From positions 120,001 to 184,000 of the forward strand of contig JAYKKM010000172.1 of assembly GCA_035772405.1 (NCBI GenBank): a DNA stretch of 64,000 bases, in the 5' to 3' direction. A model generated the notes under the pieces. That model saw only the letters and a list, made by a program, of their open reading frames with translations, did not search any database and had not been told where the DNA came from. The stretch comes from Chrysogorgia sp. JL179-B06 (lineage: Eukaryota; Cnidaria; Anthozoa; Scleralcyonacea; Chrysogorgiidae). Below, piece by piece: positions 1-13,900 of the stretch (its first letter is position 1; each line of letters opens with the position of its first letter). Position numbers and translations under genes: made by a program.

Positions 1-1705
1 TCGTGAATAATTTCTTTCAATGATAAACATCCAAACTTATTTTCCAACCATTAGGCATTACCTTCGGCTGAAGGTGACATTAACTGCTTATTTTGACCGA
101 CCATGAGGTCTATACAGTGAAATATCAAAAGGTCTGATATTTCAATGTACAGCCGAACAAGCGAGGTCAATTAGCTGTTTATTATATTGTCATGCCATGG
201 CTCAAAAAAAAATTGAACAGTCACTAGCTGTTGGCTTTTGCAAGGCTTTCGCTGGCGTGTAAGACCAGTTTCTCATTTTCATTGGCTATATATACGCTCT
301 GATCAAACAAATACTTTTACATTGAAAAAACGCCTATTATAGTATTTACCATTCAAAGTTATTACAAAATATAACGTAACATTTAGTTCGCTGAAGCCCA
401 GCAAAGCCATTCAGGTAAATAGATAAAGAGGAGCAATTCTCCAAGTGATTTTCACTCTTCTGACGACTGGAAACAAATGAACGAGGTGGGTCTTAAACAT
501 CCTTCAAAACACCTATAAAGTTTCAATCATAGCGGAACTAAAACATGACCTACATGTACCTTCCCAGGCTCTCGATTATCTCCGTTGGCTTTGCATGCAA
601 TTTCTTCATGAACGTCAAGAAGCTAGACGGAAGCAAATATGAGACAAGTACTCCAAACACTCAGTGCAGCTGCTGTATCCTGCAGTTCTTTAGACTCACA
701 ATTTTTTTCTTGGAAAAATTTATGTGCTAACACGTTTTACGAAGGCATCTAAACTCGCACGGCTAGTATTTTTTAAAAAGCTGGTAGCCATCGACAAAGG
801 CGATACAAACTGATAAACAACCTTGAAATCCCCGCCGGTTAACATCCGGGACAGCGGTCCGGATACGGAAAAAGACGAACCGTGGGCCGGATACGCTTTT
901 TTACGGACCGGGCATTAACCAATCAGAATTCAGGATATAATAAAGCCATAAAAAACTTTTTCAAATATTTAACAATTTAGATATAGTTTGACGCTAGACA
1001 TAGTTTGACGTTAAAAAAACGTTTTTGAAATAACTATAAATGAAGACATGCAGTAAACTGGAGTGTCGAAACGTTGGCATGGACAGTAACTTTTAGTTAC
1101 GTTAGTAACTTTTAGTTACGTTCAAAAACTTTTTAAAGCCAGAGTAGTGTCAAACTATGTCTTATTTATCACCTGGTTGCGTTGGGAAATTATTTATTTA
1201 GCAATTATTCAGCTTTTATATATCCTTGACGAATTGAATATATGCATTATTACCGCTGCCATTTCAGTACCTTACCCACCTTTCAGTACCTTACCCAGTG
1301 CCATAACCACCTTTCACACAATTAAATACAAAATATTCTTAAAAAATATTTCCGTATCACTGGGTTATTTTAAGCCTGTTGATGTGATGAGAAACACATT
1401 TACACACACACAAAGCCCGTTTATTGCTTTCGCAACAGAATTATGCCGTTATTTCTAGGGATATCAATAAACAATTAAAGAGGTGTAAAAATGCATGCAA
1501 AACGTACTAGCGAAGAGGTAAGGTAAACGTCAGCATCTGCAGAAGACGAACATTGTTAAAATAGAGGTCGGTATGGGGAAGTATTTGCCTTCGGTTTTCG
1601 CACAGACATTTTCCCCGTCGATTCCAGCACCAGTATGAAAACAAGAACAGCTTTTAATTGCTTTCAAAAAGTAACGTTTTTGCTGATATCTATACCATTT
1701 CAGAG
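1..1705. promoter_or_regulatory. Upstream region of OAS copy 1
   Basis: No protein recognised. Contains short inverted motifs (GGTCTGATATTTC near 130, CCGGATACGG near 860) and a direct repeat of AGTAACTTTTAGTTACGTT near 1085-1121. The promoter and any non-coding first exon should lie here, but I see no decisive element. Confidence 0.35.
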
Positions 1706-1961
1706 ATGTCAATCTACAAGTGTCCAGCTCCGAACTGCAACAGAGATTTTCATCTGGTTGAGGAAGCTCTAAACCACATAAACTGTCACGAGCAAAGCCA
1801 TAAAGGTTGTGTCGTTCCAGGATGCGGTTACCGAACACCAAGACTGTTTTCTAGGCACACCAGAAAAAAACATCGCTTATCGTGCAAGTACCCTTGCTAT
1901 TCCTGTACCAGAGTTTTTGTTCGTTCTTCTGATAGGTCACAGCATTCCAGAGATGTACATG
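1706..1961 (+). CDS. OAS copy 1, exon 1: three C2H2 zinc fingers
   Basis: Finger 1 is C-x4-C-x12-H-x3-H, finger 2 C-x4-C-x10-H-x4-H, finger 3 C-x2-C-x12-H-x4-H. The exon ends one base after the last zinc-binding His (donor GTAGTA), so it is a clean module. The ATG aligns with the ATG of copy 2; the open frame extends upstream to 1658, but that part has no counterpart in copy 2. Finger specificity cannot be read from sequence; RNA, DNA or protein binding are all open. Confidence 0.85.
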
Positions 1962-4900
1962 GTAGTAATAATGGTAATAATAATGTTTACTATTTATATA
2001 GCGCAAATTAGCATGTGTATATGATCAAATGCGCTTTATAACATCGACAATTTGTTCTATTACATTCAGTACCTAGTACCCCAATCAATTAACATTAGCT
2101 ATTTATTTTTACAGTTTTTATCATCATTAGTTTTCCTAACTATTTATCCTAACCCGCCCTGTCAACTTCCCTGTGGGAGGAAACCGGAGAACCCGGAGAA
2201 AACCCACGACTTTCGGCAGAGTGTTGACCAATTCAATTTCCACGTGCGATCAAATGTCCGAACACAGGATTCGAACTCTTGACCTCAGAGGTGGGAGGCA
2301 GTGGCCCTGACCACTAGACCACTAGAAGGAATAGGGAATTAAATCTACAGTATTTTCGTCATTCAACACTGCATCGCATTTTTAAACAATGAGCATAGCG
2401 AATGACATTGAAAGTAACCGGTATTTTTTGTAAAATTAAGGAAACTAATTATTTCACAAACAAATTGCAATGAGAAAATACTATTTTTCGCCAATTTCAA
2501 TAGGATATTACATGACTCGATGACGGATATTAAATTACTCACTGCTCAGTGACGATATTTTTTATCGTAGACTGAATTCCTATTCAGTATTTCAAGCAAG
2601 TATTTCACGCAAGTATTTTATCAATATCTATATAATAACAGCACGAGAAAAAAAATTAAAATTAAAATTAAAAAATATTAAATAAATAAAAATATTAAAA
2701 ATTAAAAAATTAAATTTAAAAAGTAACAAATTGGACGCTAAGATCAACGAGATAATTTGAAATAATATGAACAGTCACAGAGTAATTAAGATACCCACTG
2801 TGGAAAGATGGATAAGTATATAGTATAACAAGATTAAGTAACTAAAATGGTCGAATTAAAAGAGATTAAAATAACGACAGAAGTATGGAAGAGATGTTTT
2901 CGTTTAGTGATGGTTTAAATTTGGAAATAAGTAAACTTTCACGTACGAGAAGTTCGAGATTGGAGTGAGTTGAAGAAATTATAGAGAAATCATCGGACGA
3001 GATAGCGTGTTTAGTGAACCGAGAATCGAATGTGGAGAACGCTTGAGAGTGCTGAGACGGTTACTTTTCCCCCGTTAATATATGGCGAAATGCCCATGTG
3101 CTCACAGATGCGCGTATGGAAGTGTCGGCGTGTTTGGCCGCAATACAATGCTAGCTACACAGCATCGACACCTGTATGTGTAAACAATACTAGATCTCAG
3201 TAACATGGGAATTCGATCCTTAAAGGGAAAGAAACAGGACAACCGCCTTCCAGATTTGAAAACAAAACGTAAACAGATGTGCGGAAATGCGGAAGAGCAT
3301 AATTTAGAGATTTGTGTTCGTACTTGGAGAGAATGTGGTCCTGGTATGCCTTCATGGAATGGCTACGATAATACACATTATTAATGTGTTTGAGAATAAT
3401 AATTCAAATATTAATATTCCAGGTAGATCTTCAATCACAGATAAGTAGGATATCAATTATTTTTTAAAAATTTGCTTCTGAATAAATTGCTTGAGCTAGC
3501 TTGAGGCAGAAAATTATTAAATTTATTCCAGCACTAACTTTAAAATCGCAATAAAATAAGTAGATCAAAATGAAAAAGTTCCTAATGAGTTAACATAATC
3601 ACTGCAGTGCGGTCAGCAGCTTTAAACCGTTTTGATCTTAATTAGCGTATTTCGATTCAAAGTTTCACGTAATCAACACTCAACATTGGAAGGTTCTCCA
3701 GGTATTTAAATAGAATGGTAGCTTATTATTTGATATTTTTGTTTGCAGCATTTGACCTGGGTAGAACAATAAGTTGCGATGCTTTGAACAGATTCATTGA
3801 TGATCAATTGCAACCAGATCAAAGCTTTAACTCTGTGATGAGCCAAACTGTGAACAACATTTGCAGTTTTTTTCAAAGGGAGATGTTGCCAAGAGAAATT
3901 ATAAAGGTATTCAGTGTAACGTTGTGATGTAAACATTAAATATAATTCATTTATATTTTGATATACCTTCATAAATTAGGAAAAACTAAATCTAGTGTTG
4001 GTTTGAAAAGGAAAATCTATATTGAAAATCCATATTTTCAATTTCGCTCAGGCATAAAATAAAAGATTGAAACTATACTTTGGGCTAAACGAGACATTTC
4101 CAAGATTTTATTTCCAAGACTTTGCGTTTTACTCTGTGACAAAGGAGCTTCGCTCGAAATGTTAGACCTCCTAAACAAAATTTTGGCATGAGTATTACAG
4201 CGTTAAGAACTCAATTATTATTTCTACACTGCCTGCAGGGTAGTATATAATACTTTATATCACTCATTTCCCATTAGGCCATTACTGATTGGTTTTTACT
4301 CATCGATCAATTGATTGGTCAAAATAAAAAAACAATCCGATGCAAAGTAACAATTAGTTCAACGAACTCCATTAAACCAACTTATCAATATGACGAGATT
4401 AATTATTGGAAGCAGCTTCTATAATGTCTGTCATAAAGAGATAAAGAGGTATATTGGTCGTTCAGAGGGATCTTGTTGAAGTGAAATAAAGAGAAATCGG
4501 ATTGATTCAACCGTATAATAATAAGTAACTGTCAACTAGTCTAAAAGAGGTATCTGTCGAAGAGAAGTTAAGAGAGTTCAAGAGATTAAGCAGCGTATCA
4601 ACCTTTAAGTATTTCTTAGAAGATAATTCACGCTGACAAAATTATCCACTGTTCATTTTTTGTTTTGTTTTTGTGTAGGGTGGCTCTATGGGCAAAGGAA
4701 CAGCCATAAGAGGAAAATCAGATATTGACCTGCTCCTCGTTTTACCAGAAAGTATGGTAAGCAATGCAAGTGAGCTGGAAGAAAAATTACCAGACATTAA
4801 AGAAAGAATTAAAAAATATTTGTACAATGGGCAGAACCTTGACTTCACTGTGATGCCAGGCACAATAGTAACATCAACATTCTCAGTTCAGTTCACTGTG

Positions 4901-7900
4901 CAAAGAGGAACCGAAGAAATCAAAGTTGACCTCCTGCCAACATTTTGTTTTACAGGTAAAAATAAAGCTTTATTAGAACGGGCTAAATCCTATGCATTCC
5001 TGAAATTCCATAGGTTGCGGTGCAGGCATTCCTGTAAATTGATTGGTTGCGATATTTGACTACGGTCACCGGATTATTTTACAAAAAGTAAAAAAAGAAC
5101 ATTTTTATTTTTCACAAGTAAAAAGAAATTGAAAACAAATTTGCACTATAAAGTATTTTGGTTTGAGTCGATTTGAATGGAAATAAAAGAGAGCTAGGTA
5201 TGTTCATTGAAAAATACCCAGCAATATAATGTGCTGGGTTATTAATATTCCTTTTTCTTTAAAGTATTCATCTAAAAATACGGTCAATAAATGCCTAATT
5301 GTATTGCTCCTAATTGTAATTCCTAATTACTCCTTAATTCGTCGCTCGATCTGTGCGAACACATCATGAAAATAATTTCCCGTACCGACCTCATCGGTTG
5401 ATAATATTTATTATTATACATATCCTCTACACTATTTCGATTTTGATTGGCTGTTGGCATACAGCTAATTCGTGATATCAGCTTCATGTGACGTCAATGT
5501 TCGAATATTACGGTTATGATATCATGTTGCTAGCTTGCTATTGCCAGCTTGTTTACGGCGAAAGAAAATGGGAAAATGGCGGGTTCATCGCAAAGATTTA
5601 CCAACGAATTGCTTTAGCACTTCTTATATAATAAAACAATAAATTGGATTCGCATGCATGAAATCGGTATTATCAAGGCCTCGCTTTGTGTTATCCTCCT
5701 CAGCCTACGGCTTCGGCAGATAACACAAACCTCGGCCTTGATAATCCTCGATATCACGCTTCACCTCATCCATTAATTGTTAAATATATTTGTTTTCGTT
5801 TAGACAAGCAAGCACTGTATAGTGAAATGGAAAATCATCCTGACCTTTTGCCGTATTACAGAGCATCTCTGTCCAAACTACAAGTCGACTTCGTCTGTCC
5901 CAAACCAGCCAATGTTAAAAATCTCATTCGTCTTGTTAAGTACTGGCTCAAAGAATATGTTGCTCGTATCCCAACACAGAGTCGGATTCCTACTTCCTAT
6001 GTTCTCGAGTTGATTACTATCCACCTTTGGGAAAGAGAGAATAAACCTGATCGCTTTGATACTTTGAAAGCATTTAACAGCGTGATGGAGGCCCTGAGCA
6101 ACAACCAGGCAATATGTGCAGCTATCTGGAATGACAACTATGCTCAAGATATGATACCAGAAAACATTCTTTTGCAAAGGTAAGCATATTTTAACGAAAA
6201 ATATCTATTGTACTAGAAATACGTGTACGCAACAACCCATCGCCCGCTTACTGTTTGAAATTGCTTACAGTATACTTCATTTAGTTATTACTTTTAGTTG
6301 TACTTGAATTAGATAATTGCTCATTCATTTGGCAAACTAAATAGACTTTCAGTGGACAATATCTCTGAAAGCTTTGTGTTGTCCGAATTTAATTGTTTCA
6401 TAGGACATCAAAATAAATAACTAAATACATTAATGGTAAAATTTAGTAATTAACAGACACTATAAATTGGCTATTGAAGGAAGAAAGTTAGTGCATCTTT
6501 ATCATAGGGGTGCATATATAGTGCAAATGTATAGGGCCCATTCAAATAGTGTTTACTAAGACACATATTAGGGATTCTACACGGATTGTTGGTGTGGATA
6601 GAATATATACAGTAATTTGATAATTCAACCCATATTGGACAACTGCGATGTGGAGCTGGCAGGGATGTGGATAACTAATATTGATTTCTCTCAAGAGGTA
6701 TCAACGCAGAGCAGGGAAACTGATTTTTCCTAACTCGGGACTTGAAACTGATTGGTTAATAGAAACCCTAGGATTGGTACATCTTGTAATTAGAAGAAAT
6801 TAGTTACATTGTGTAATGCCAGTTAAGAAATTCTGTGAAGGTATTTTCACATCATATCTAAAGAAATAATTTCATCTCAATGAATCTGTTCATACATACA
6901 TGTTTTCGCACCTTATCAACTGCCTTAATTGACTATCTTCAGCATTATACAACTTTTGAGTTAAAATTATTTTTTGTAACATTGTAATGTATATATGAAT
7001 TATGTGTTTATATTTGTAATAACTTTAATTTGTTAGGAAATAAGACCGCCATTGATACCAGTGTTAGCATTGAAGGGGCTATATCCTCATGTATAAACAT
7101 TATTGTGTTATTATTATTATTAATAATAATAATGCCTAATGCAGATATCATATTTTGATGGTTATTAATACAAAAGCCATGTACGTGCAACAAAGCATGG
7201 CATAAAGCCATACATCCAGGACGACATGCCTATAGCCTGCTTTTTGACAATGATCTAGCTGACACAGTACTTGTTCGATCCCTAACAATTTCTGCAGACA
7301 TAGTGAGTGTCAACATACCCAATGTCAACATAATCCTATACCGGTATAAGCTGTACATGTATTTTACATTGCAAGCCTGGGACCAGCATATTTCGAAGCC
7401 TATTAGTATCAGACACAATAAGTCATAGCCCACTAGGCCAGCTACTGTAGGGCTAGCATGTTTCATAATGGGTGGAGTAAACACAGATTGTTTATGGAAT
7501 AATGCAGACCAGTATACAATACATGGACGATCGTCAAGCTCATATCCTCAGAAAAAATATTCCCTTCTGACTTCTGGTGACTTTAACCATTTGAGCTATC
7601 GAGATGGAGAGAGGTAACAATGATATACTGGTTCAAATGATATAAGTGCCTATGCGGCAGTTACTATATACATCAGTAAGGTTTGGATGTGTTAACTGCT
7701 GTAGTAAATTCAACCCGCATAGGACATATATCAATAGAATCAGTATACACGTCATTGTAACTCAGAATAATTTTTCTGAGGATATGAACTTGACACTCAT
7801 CCATGCATTGTCTGTCTACTCCGAGCTCTCCCTTACTCTGCACTACAGCAGCGCAAATATTACCTCTGACCAGTATACAGTAATTCTTGTTTATACTAGA

Positions 7901-10900
7901 AAATTGTAGTCCAGGCCCATGTCGTAAACACAGTTATAGTCTGCATGTTTTTATTACTTGAATTTTCATAACTTGAATATAATTGGCTAACGAGGAGAGC
8001 ATTTTTCCTAAATTCATGGTAAAATCACTAGTACCTGATTGGTTGAGACGCCAGCGGGAAATACTTAAGTTATTATGTTGTTTTACTTGTAAATCCAAGC
8101 TCCCCTGTTCTCTTAGTCGATGTTTAACTCAATAAAGTTGACATTTAACTGGATTTCTCATGTTGTTGACGTGCGTAGTAGCTAACTTATTTATGAATAA
8201 ATTTTGCCCTCTATATGATCAACAGGTAATCACATGGTTCCTCGTAAAATTAAGGTTTAATTTCACTTGTGTTTTCAAAGTTTCACAAATTGCCCTCGTC
8301 GCTTGCTATTTACACCACAATTGTGGTTGTTCAAGGGCTTTCTTTTTTATGCTTTTTTTTTGTATATATTACAATTCATTCTACATATATCTAATGAAAA
8401 GCTTGATTAACAGCCTCTGGCATAGGTTGCCAACAGGCAACAGCTTTAAAAAGCGAAACGACGTTCCGACGACGATATCTTTTGAACTACTAACTCTAGC
8501 AACTCATGCTACATGTATACATGATCAAATGAAAGCCTGAATAACATGATACTCGGACATATTTGCACAATATCTTTGTAACTGATTACTAACAGATCAA
8601 AAAAAGGGAAAACGGGTTTACCTTTTGACGCCATTTAAAATTTACGAACTTCTAAGTTCAGCCGACTATATACTGTATATTTTGAACACTGCATTTTATG
8701 AACTTTTTGAACACAAATCTTCATTCACCGTATAACCCGAAAAAACATACGTACTTTTCGTGTTTAAATATAGAGTTTTAGGACTTGAGGACGGCCGTTT
8801 TTTCGCACCGCGAAGGCCCTGGGTCGAGGTTGGGCCGTCGATGCCCTTAACTCTTTCCCGACCGGCGCAGTTAAAACGGGTCGTTGAAGACCCGCAAAGT
8901 CGTCAATCGAAAAACACGGCACACGGTAACGCAAGATTAAAAATTGAAATTCGACAAGCGCCAGGAACATGAAATCCACGCACACGCCAAGTTTGATTTG
9001 ATTTCATAAACAACTCTGCGATTGGTGGCATTTTGAGTTTTCAAGATGCTACGCGGGCGTGCAAGATGGCCTTTTCTAGAAAAATGTAAATTTTTCAACC
9101 TGATTTATGATAATTAATGCTAATTTATATTAACATAATGTGTTTTGTTCGGGAAATTTAAAAGCACAAGTAAAAGCCGGTTTATTGGGCTTCCAGAAAA
9201 TGTATAGCTTTCGCAACAGTTATGGTTATTTCAATAGATATCAATAGAACAACGTGGTCGTTCAATTTTTGGTGTTTTTCAGCCGTCGGGAAAGAGTTAA
9301 TAAACAAATAAACTAAATGCGAGTCCGCCGAGCGTGTGAAAAGCCTGGGTACGAGGTTGGGTGTGAGACTGTAGTTGCTAGGATTTCCCTAGTCCAGTTC
9401 TGGCCCCTCATCCGCTCCTCCCACCCCCCCCCCCCCACGCGGAGAAGGGTCCAGGGTAAATTGTATGCGCATGCGCGAATGCGCATTTGAATTACCAGCT
9501 TTTACTGGGAATTCGGTACTGCGCATGTTCCCACCGAATACTGTAGTTCTGGTTCTTCTCAATACTCATTCGAAAATCAAGCCGCGTTGAACAACTAAAA
9601 ACGACCTATGTATCGGCAATTGTTTCCCCAATACGATCCTATTTTCCTGGAGGCAGTTAGTTCTGCCGTTGCTGCTTGTAATTTAGATTTTACTTTACGC
9701 AAGGAACAAATGCAAGCTTTATACGAATATACCAGGGGTAGAGATGTTGTTGTTAACCTGCAGACAGGTTTTGGAAAAAGTCTTTGCTACTCTTTGTGTC
9801 CCTTAATTTGTGACAGTTTACGTGGTGTTACTTCCAAGGAACTGCGGAGTATCCTTGTCCTGATATCACCTCTAAAAGTACTAATGGATGATCAAATTTT
9901 CGCTCTTGAACAGTACGGTTTATCCTGCATCAAATTGACCCAGAACGTTTCCAAAGAAGAAATCCTTCAGATAAACTGTGGCGATGTTCAAGTGTTAGTC
10001 CTTTCCCCCGAGTCATTTGAGTGTGTTGTTGTACGGAGACTACTACAGGCAGTAAAAGATCGTATTCATTGTGTTGCAATCGATGAAGCACATTGCATCG
10101 AACAGTGGTAAGTATTTACATTTTACAATAAAGCTATTTTGTGTTGCTTTTTATAATACCTTATACCTATATTTATTAAGAAAGTATTAACAGACTAGAT
10201 TGCCTTTTATAATTAACACTTATATTTAGGGTTAGCAAGCAATTGTATTTTATGAATTGATTCAATATAACAAATAATCAATATAACAAATGATAACTAG
10301 CTGAACATTGAGTACTAAACTTCAATACCATTTACAATTATAAATGGTATTGAAGTTTAGTACTCAATGTTGAGCATTTTGCAATGTTTATTTCACACTT
10401 GTCTTCATGGTTTTATATTGTAGTAGGGATATTAAGGCACTAGTTTATCATCCAATCGTTGAATGCATTGAACTCAATGCAAATCATCTAGCACAATAGA
10501 CTACAGTATCTTAATTTGCATTGAGTTTGAGGCATGAAACATGCCAAATTATTGTCTAATGCCTAAACCCATAAATTAAAACTTTATTGGTTGCTTTTTT
10601 AAGGGGCAGAGACTTCAGAAGTGCTTATGAGAATTTGGGGCAAGTGAGATCTCTTTTATTGCCCAAGTTACCTCTTATGGCCCTAACAGCTACAATTACC
10701 AAAGCAAGTTTGGCACATATTGTTAATAATCGTAACATGGAGGGGTTTTCTCTTGTCAAAGGTTCGAACAATAGAAAAAACATTTTCTATTCAGTACAAC
10801 CAATTAAGAAGTACCAAGACAATGATTTTGAGAAGATGGAATTAGCTTTTGTAAAATGTTTCAAACCAGTTATTGACAATCTTAAAGAAAATGGTAAGAG

Positions 10901-13900
10901 TGCAGATAAATGCATAATATTTTGCTTTAGTCACAATGATTGCTGTGAGGTTTATGAGTATTTTGAAAGAAATTTAGGGGAAAGCATCTTTCATCAAGGG
11001 AACAAACATGAAAGACTTGTTGACATTTATGTGAAAATAACAAGTGAATCTCGCAAGAAATTGATTCTAGAATTGTTCAGGGACAAAAGTGGCTATATGC
11101 GCTTGGTTATTGCTTCTGTTGCATTTGGTATGGGTGTAAACTGTCCAGATGTACGGAAAGTCATTCACTTTAGAGCACCTGCATCTTTAACAAGTTATGT
11201 GCAAGAAAGTGGTAGGGGTGGACGTGATGGGAATGTTTCAAATGCAATTCTTTTTTACTCGGCAAAAGAATTTGGTGTTCGAAAAGCAAAATTCTCCAAA
11301 TCTACCAATCATAATGAATTGAACGAACTAGAAGCTATGGAAACTTATTGTCATAATACAGAGTTGTGTAGACGATTCTTACTTTTAAAACATTTCGATG
11401 GAGATGTTAAAGCACAAGAGGAGTGTCTTACAATAGTGCCCAAACACAAGTGTTGTGATATATGTTTATTGTCATGCAAGTGTGATGAATGTACAATTGA
11501 ATCACCATCTTTACAAGCTATGGTTGACCCACACCAGATCAAGATTGTAACAAGATTGGACACACTAAGTATTGATTGTGACGGTAAAAAGAAACTAAAA
11601 GAAGCACTTGAAAGTTATAAAGAATCTCTGTGTCAAGAGGTGTTGTTAGTGAGAAGTGACCTATCAACTGGCTTTTCTGATGAGGTAATAGAGCAGATTC
11701 TCACTGTCTGTGATCAGGTCAATTCAACAGAAGACATTATGGCCCTAGTAGATGTGTGGGATACTAAACAAGCTAATATTGTTTTGTCATTGATCCAAAA
11801 AGTTAGGGATGAATTTTAGCAGGCAGTGACTTTACAGGTAATTATAATTACAGTACCTATAAGTAGCATTTGCTATAGTACCTACCCAATGGCAAGGCAC
11901 TTGTTGTTTCTCACTGTTTACCTTTGCAGTATTGACCACTTGCACACCATACATTACTTGTTCATTAGGCAAAGTGTCCTTTTATGTTAATAGGAAAAAT
12001 GGAACTACAGTACAAATGGGTAAACATTTTTGTACCATATTATTTTCTTAGAGTTACCCACAATATGCAATTTTATGATATTTGTATAAAAATAAATAGA
12101 AGCAAAATGATTAATTTCACCATAAGAATTAGTTATACTCTGTCTAACTTGAAGCCAATTTCATGCCAACCCCACTTTCAACAAACAGTATTATGATATG
12201 TGCAAGTGATCAATTGATGTTTTTTAAGTAATTTTTTGAAGCTCAGTTCAATGTTTATGAGTTTTCATGTCCATCCTCTTCATTTCTATCCTCGTCATTT
12301 CCATCCCCTTCATTTCTATCTTCATTTCCATCCTCTTCATTTCCATCCACTTCGTTTCCATTGGTTAGTAATGATATATTTCCTTTGGCAAATTTCCTCC
12401 TCAATGTTTTCATCCAGTTCAAAAGTGTAGTTGGAGAGAGGTTGTAGACTGGTGATCGATTATGAACTGGGAAAGCAGAATGTTTCCTTCCGGGAACAAA
12501 CTCAAAAACATCCTGACGAAGGATGTCATTGATCATCACTTGTAGATCAAGATCTCTACTTACTTTAGAATGGCTTAAAACCTGAGGCGAAACCTGACAA
12601 TTTCCATCAAAGTTTTCAAGCATCAAATTTATATTGTTTGACGAACGTGCAATACGCTGAGCACTTGTTGGGGTCAGGTTTTTGCCCATTCCATCTTGTT
12701 TATCTTTATTACTGCGCACCTCGCTCTCCAACCTTCTGTCACATTCCATATTATTTGCACCACCCTTTTGATTTACAAAACGTCCCCACTTGAGCTTCAT
12801 GGACAGTTGATGAGGTAAGACTGCCTTAATCATGGCAAGATACTTAAAAGATTCAAAAGCATACTTAACTCTGTTTGACTTGTTGATCTTAGCCTTAAAA
12901 ATTAGCATGGCTATCTTCCAAAAATTTTCTTCTCTGTTTGCATCGCCCTCCTTAATAGCATCCTCATAATATTTGACAAGCATACCAAGGAACAACAAAG
13001 AGCAAGCATAGTTGTAAACAGAGTCCTCTGTATTTGAGGTTTCATCAGCAAATGTAGATAGTTCTGTTGGCTCATTAACATTAGCTGCATTGGAAGGAGA
13101 CAACCAAGGTAGAAAGGCAGTTTGTGTGTTGGGTTGTTGTACATCTAAAAAGGATATTATTCAACAGTCATGCATTAGTATTAATATTCTAACAGCCATG
13201 TTTTGCTATCTCATAATCAGTGAACTGTTTAACCTAAATAGCACTTACGAGGATAATTATGAGGATAATTACGGCTGTTCATTTAAGTACAGTGCTTTCC
13301 AATACTATTAATATACTGTATACTGGTGGTCTCTATGACTGGTTATAGAATGCACTGAATCTATAATTACACTGATTGTATATTATACTTATGTAATTAT
13401 AATAATACTGATAATTATGGTCCATTAATACATTAAGTCATATTACCATTAGTATTGCATTCTCTATGCTGGTTTATAGGATTTCTTGTTTTTTTCTTAG
13501 CTTGTCTTCCTCTCTGTGTTCGTCTTGTCTGTTCTTGAGAAGCTTCTAAAAAAGACAGGTAACTAATTCATCTTTCAATCACTGTCTGCAATTACATTTT
13601 AGTTACGGTCTAATGCTCCTAATACATAATCTAAAATGGGGAAATATCAATCTTGTTCTTGCGTAATCAGCTGTATACGGAAAGCATCATACAGTATGTT
13701 TCGCCATTAACATAATGTAGCAGCAGCTTATTTGCGATATAAGATTTTGACATAAGTTTTTGATTGTACCAGTAATCTTTGTTTTAAGATTATATGTACA
13801 GTACCAGGCCTGAATATAATTTTTTGGAGCTCGCCGTACACGATGTCCGGCCACAGAGTAAATCGGCCGGACAAGACCACTTTTCTGTCGGACACGGTTT

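Larger units (their letters stand above)
6180..9403. other. OAS copy 1 last intron, left of the transposon
   Basis: No gene recognised. Holds the SINE at 7515-7700 and a TTAA-bounded MITE at 8847-9300. Confidence 0.4.

Noticed and set aside
1530..1841. 103-aa minus-strand frame opposite the zinc-finger exon
   Set aside because: Shadow of the coding exon, without domains or conservation in copy 2.
3432..3455. Copy 1 equivalent of the OAS microexon
   Set aside because: The acceptor and first codons resemble copy 2, but no donor keeps the phase and an in-frame stop follows.
8760..8985. Opposed small open frames near 8.8 kb
   Set aside because: They overlap the TTAA-bounded MITE and have no recognisable domain.
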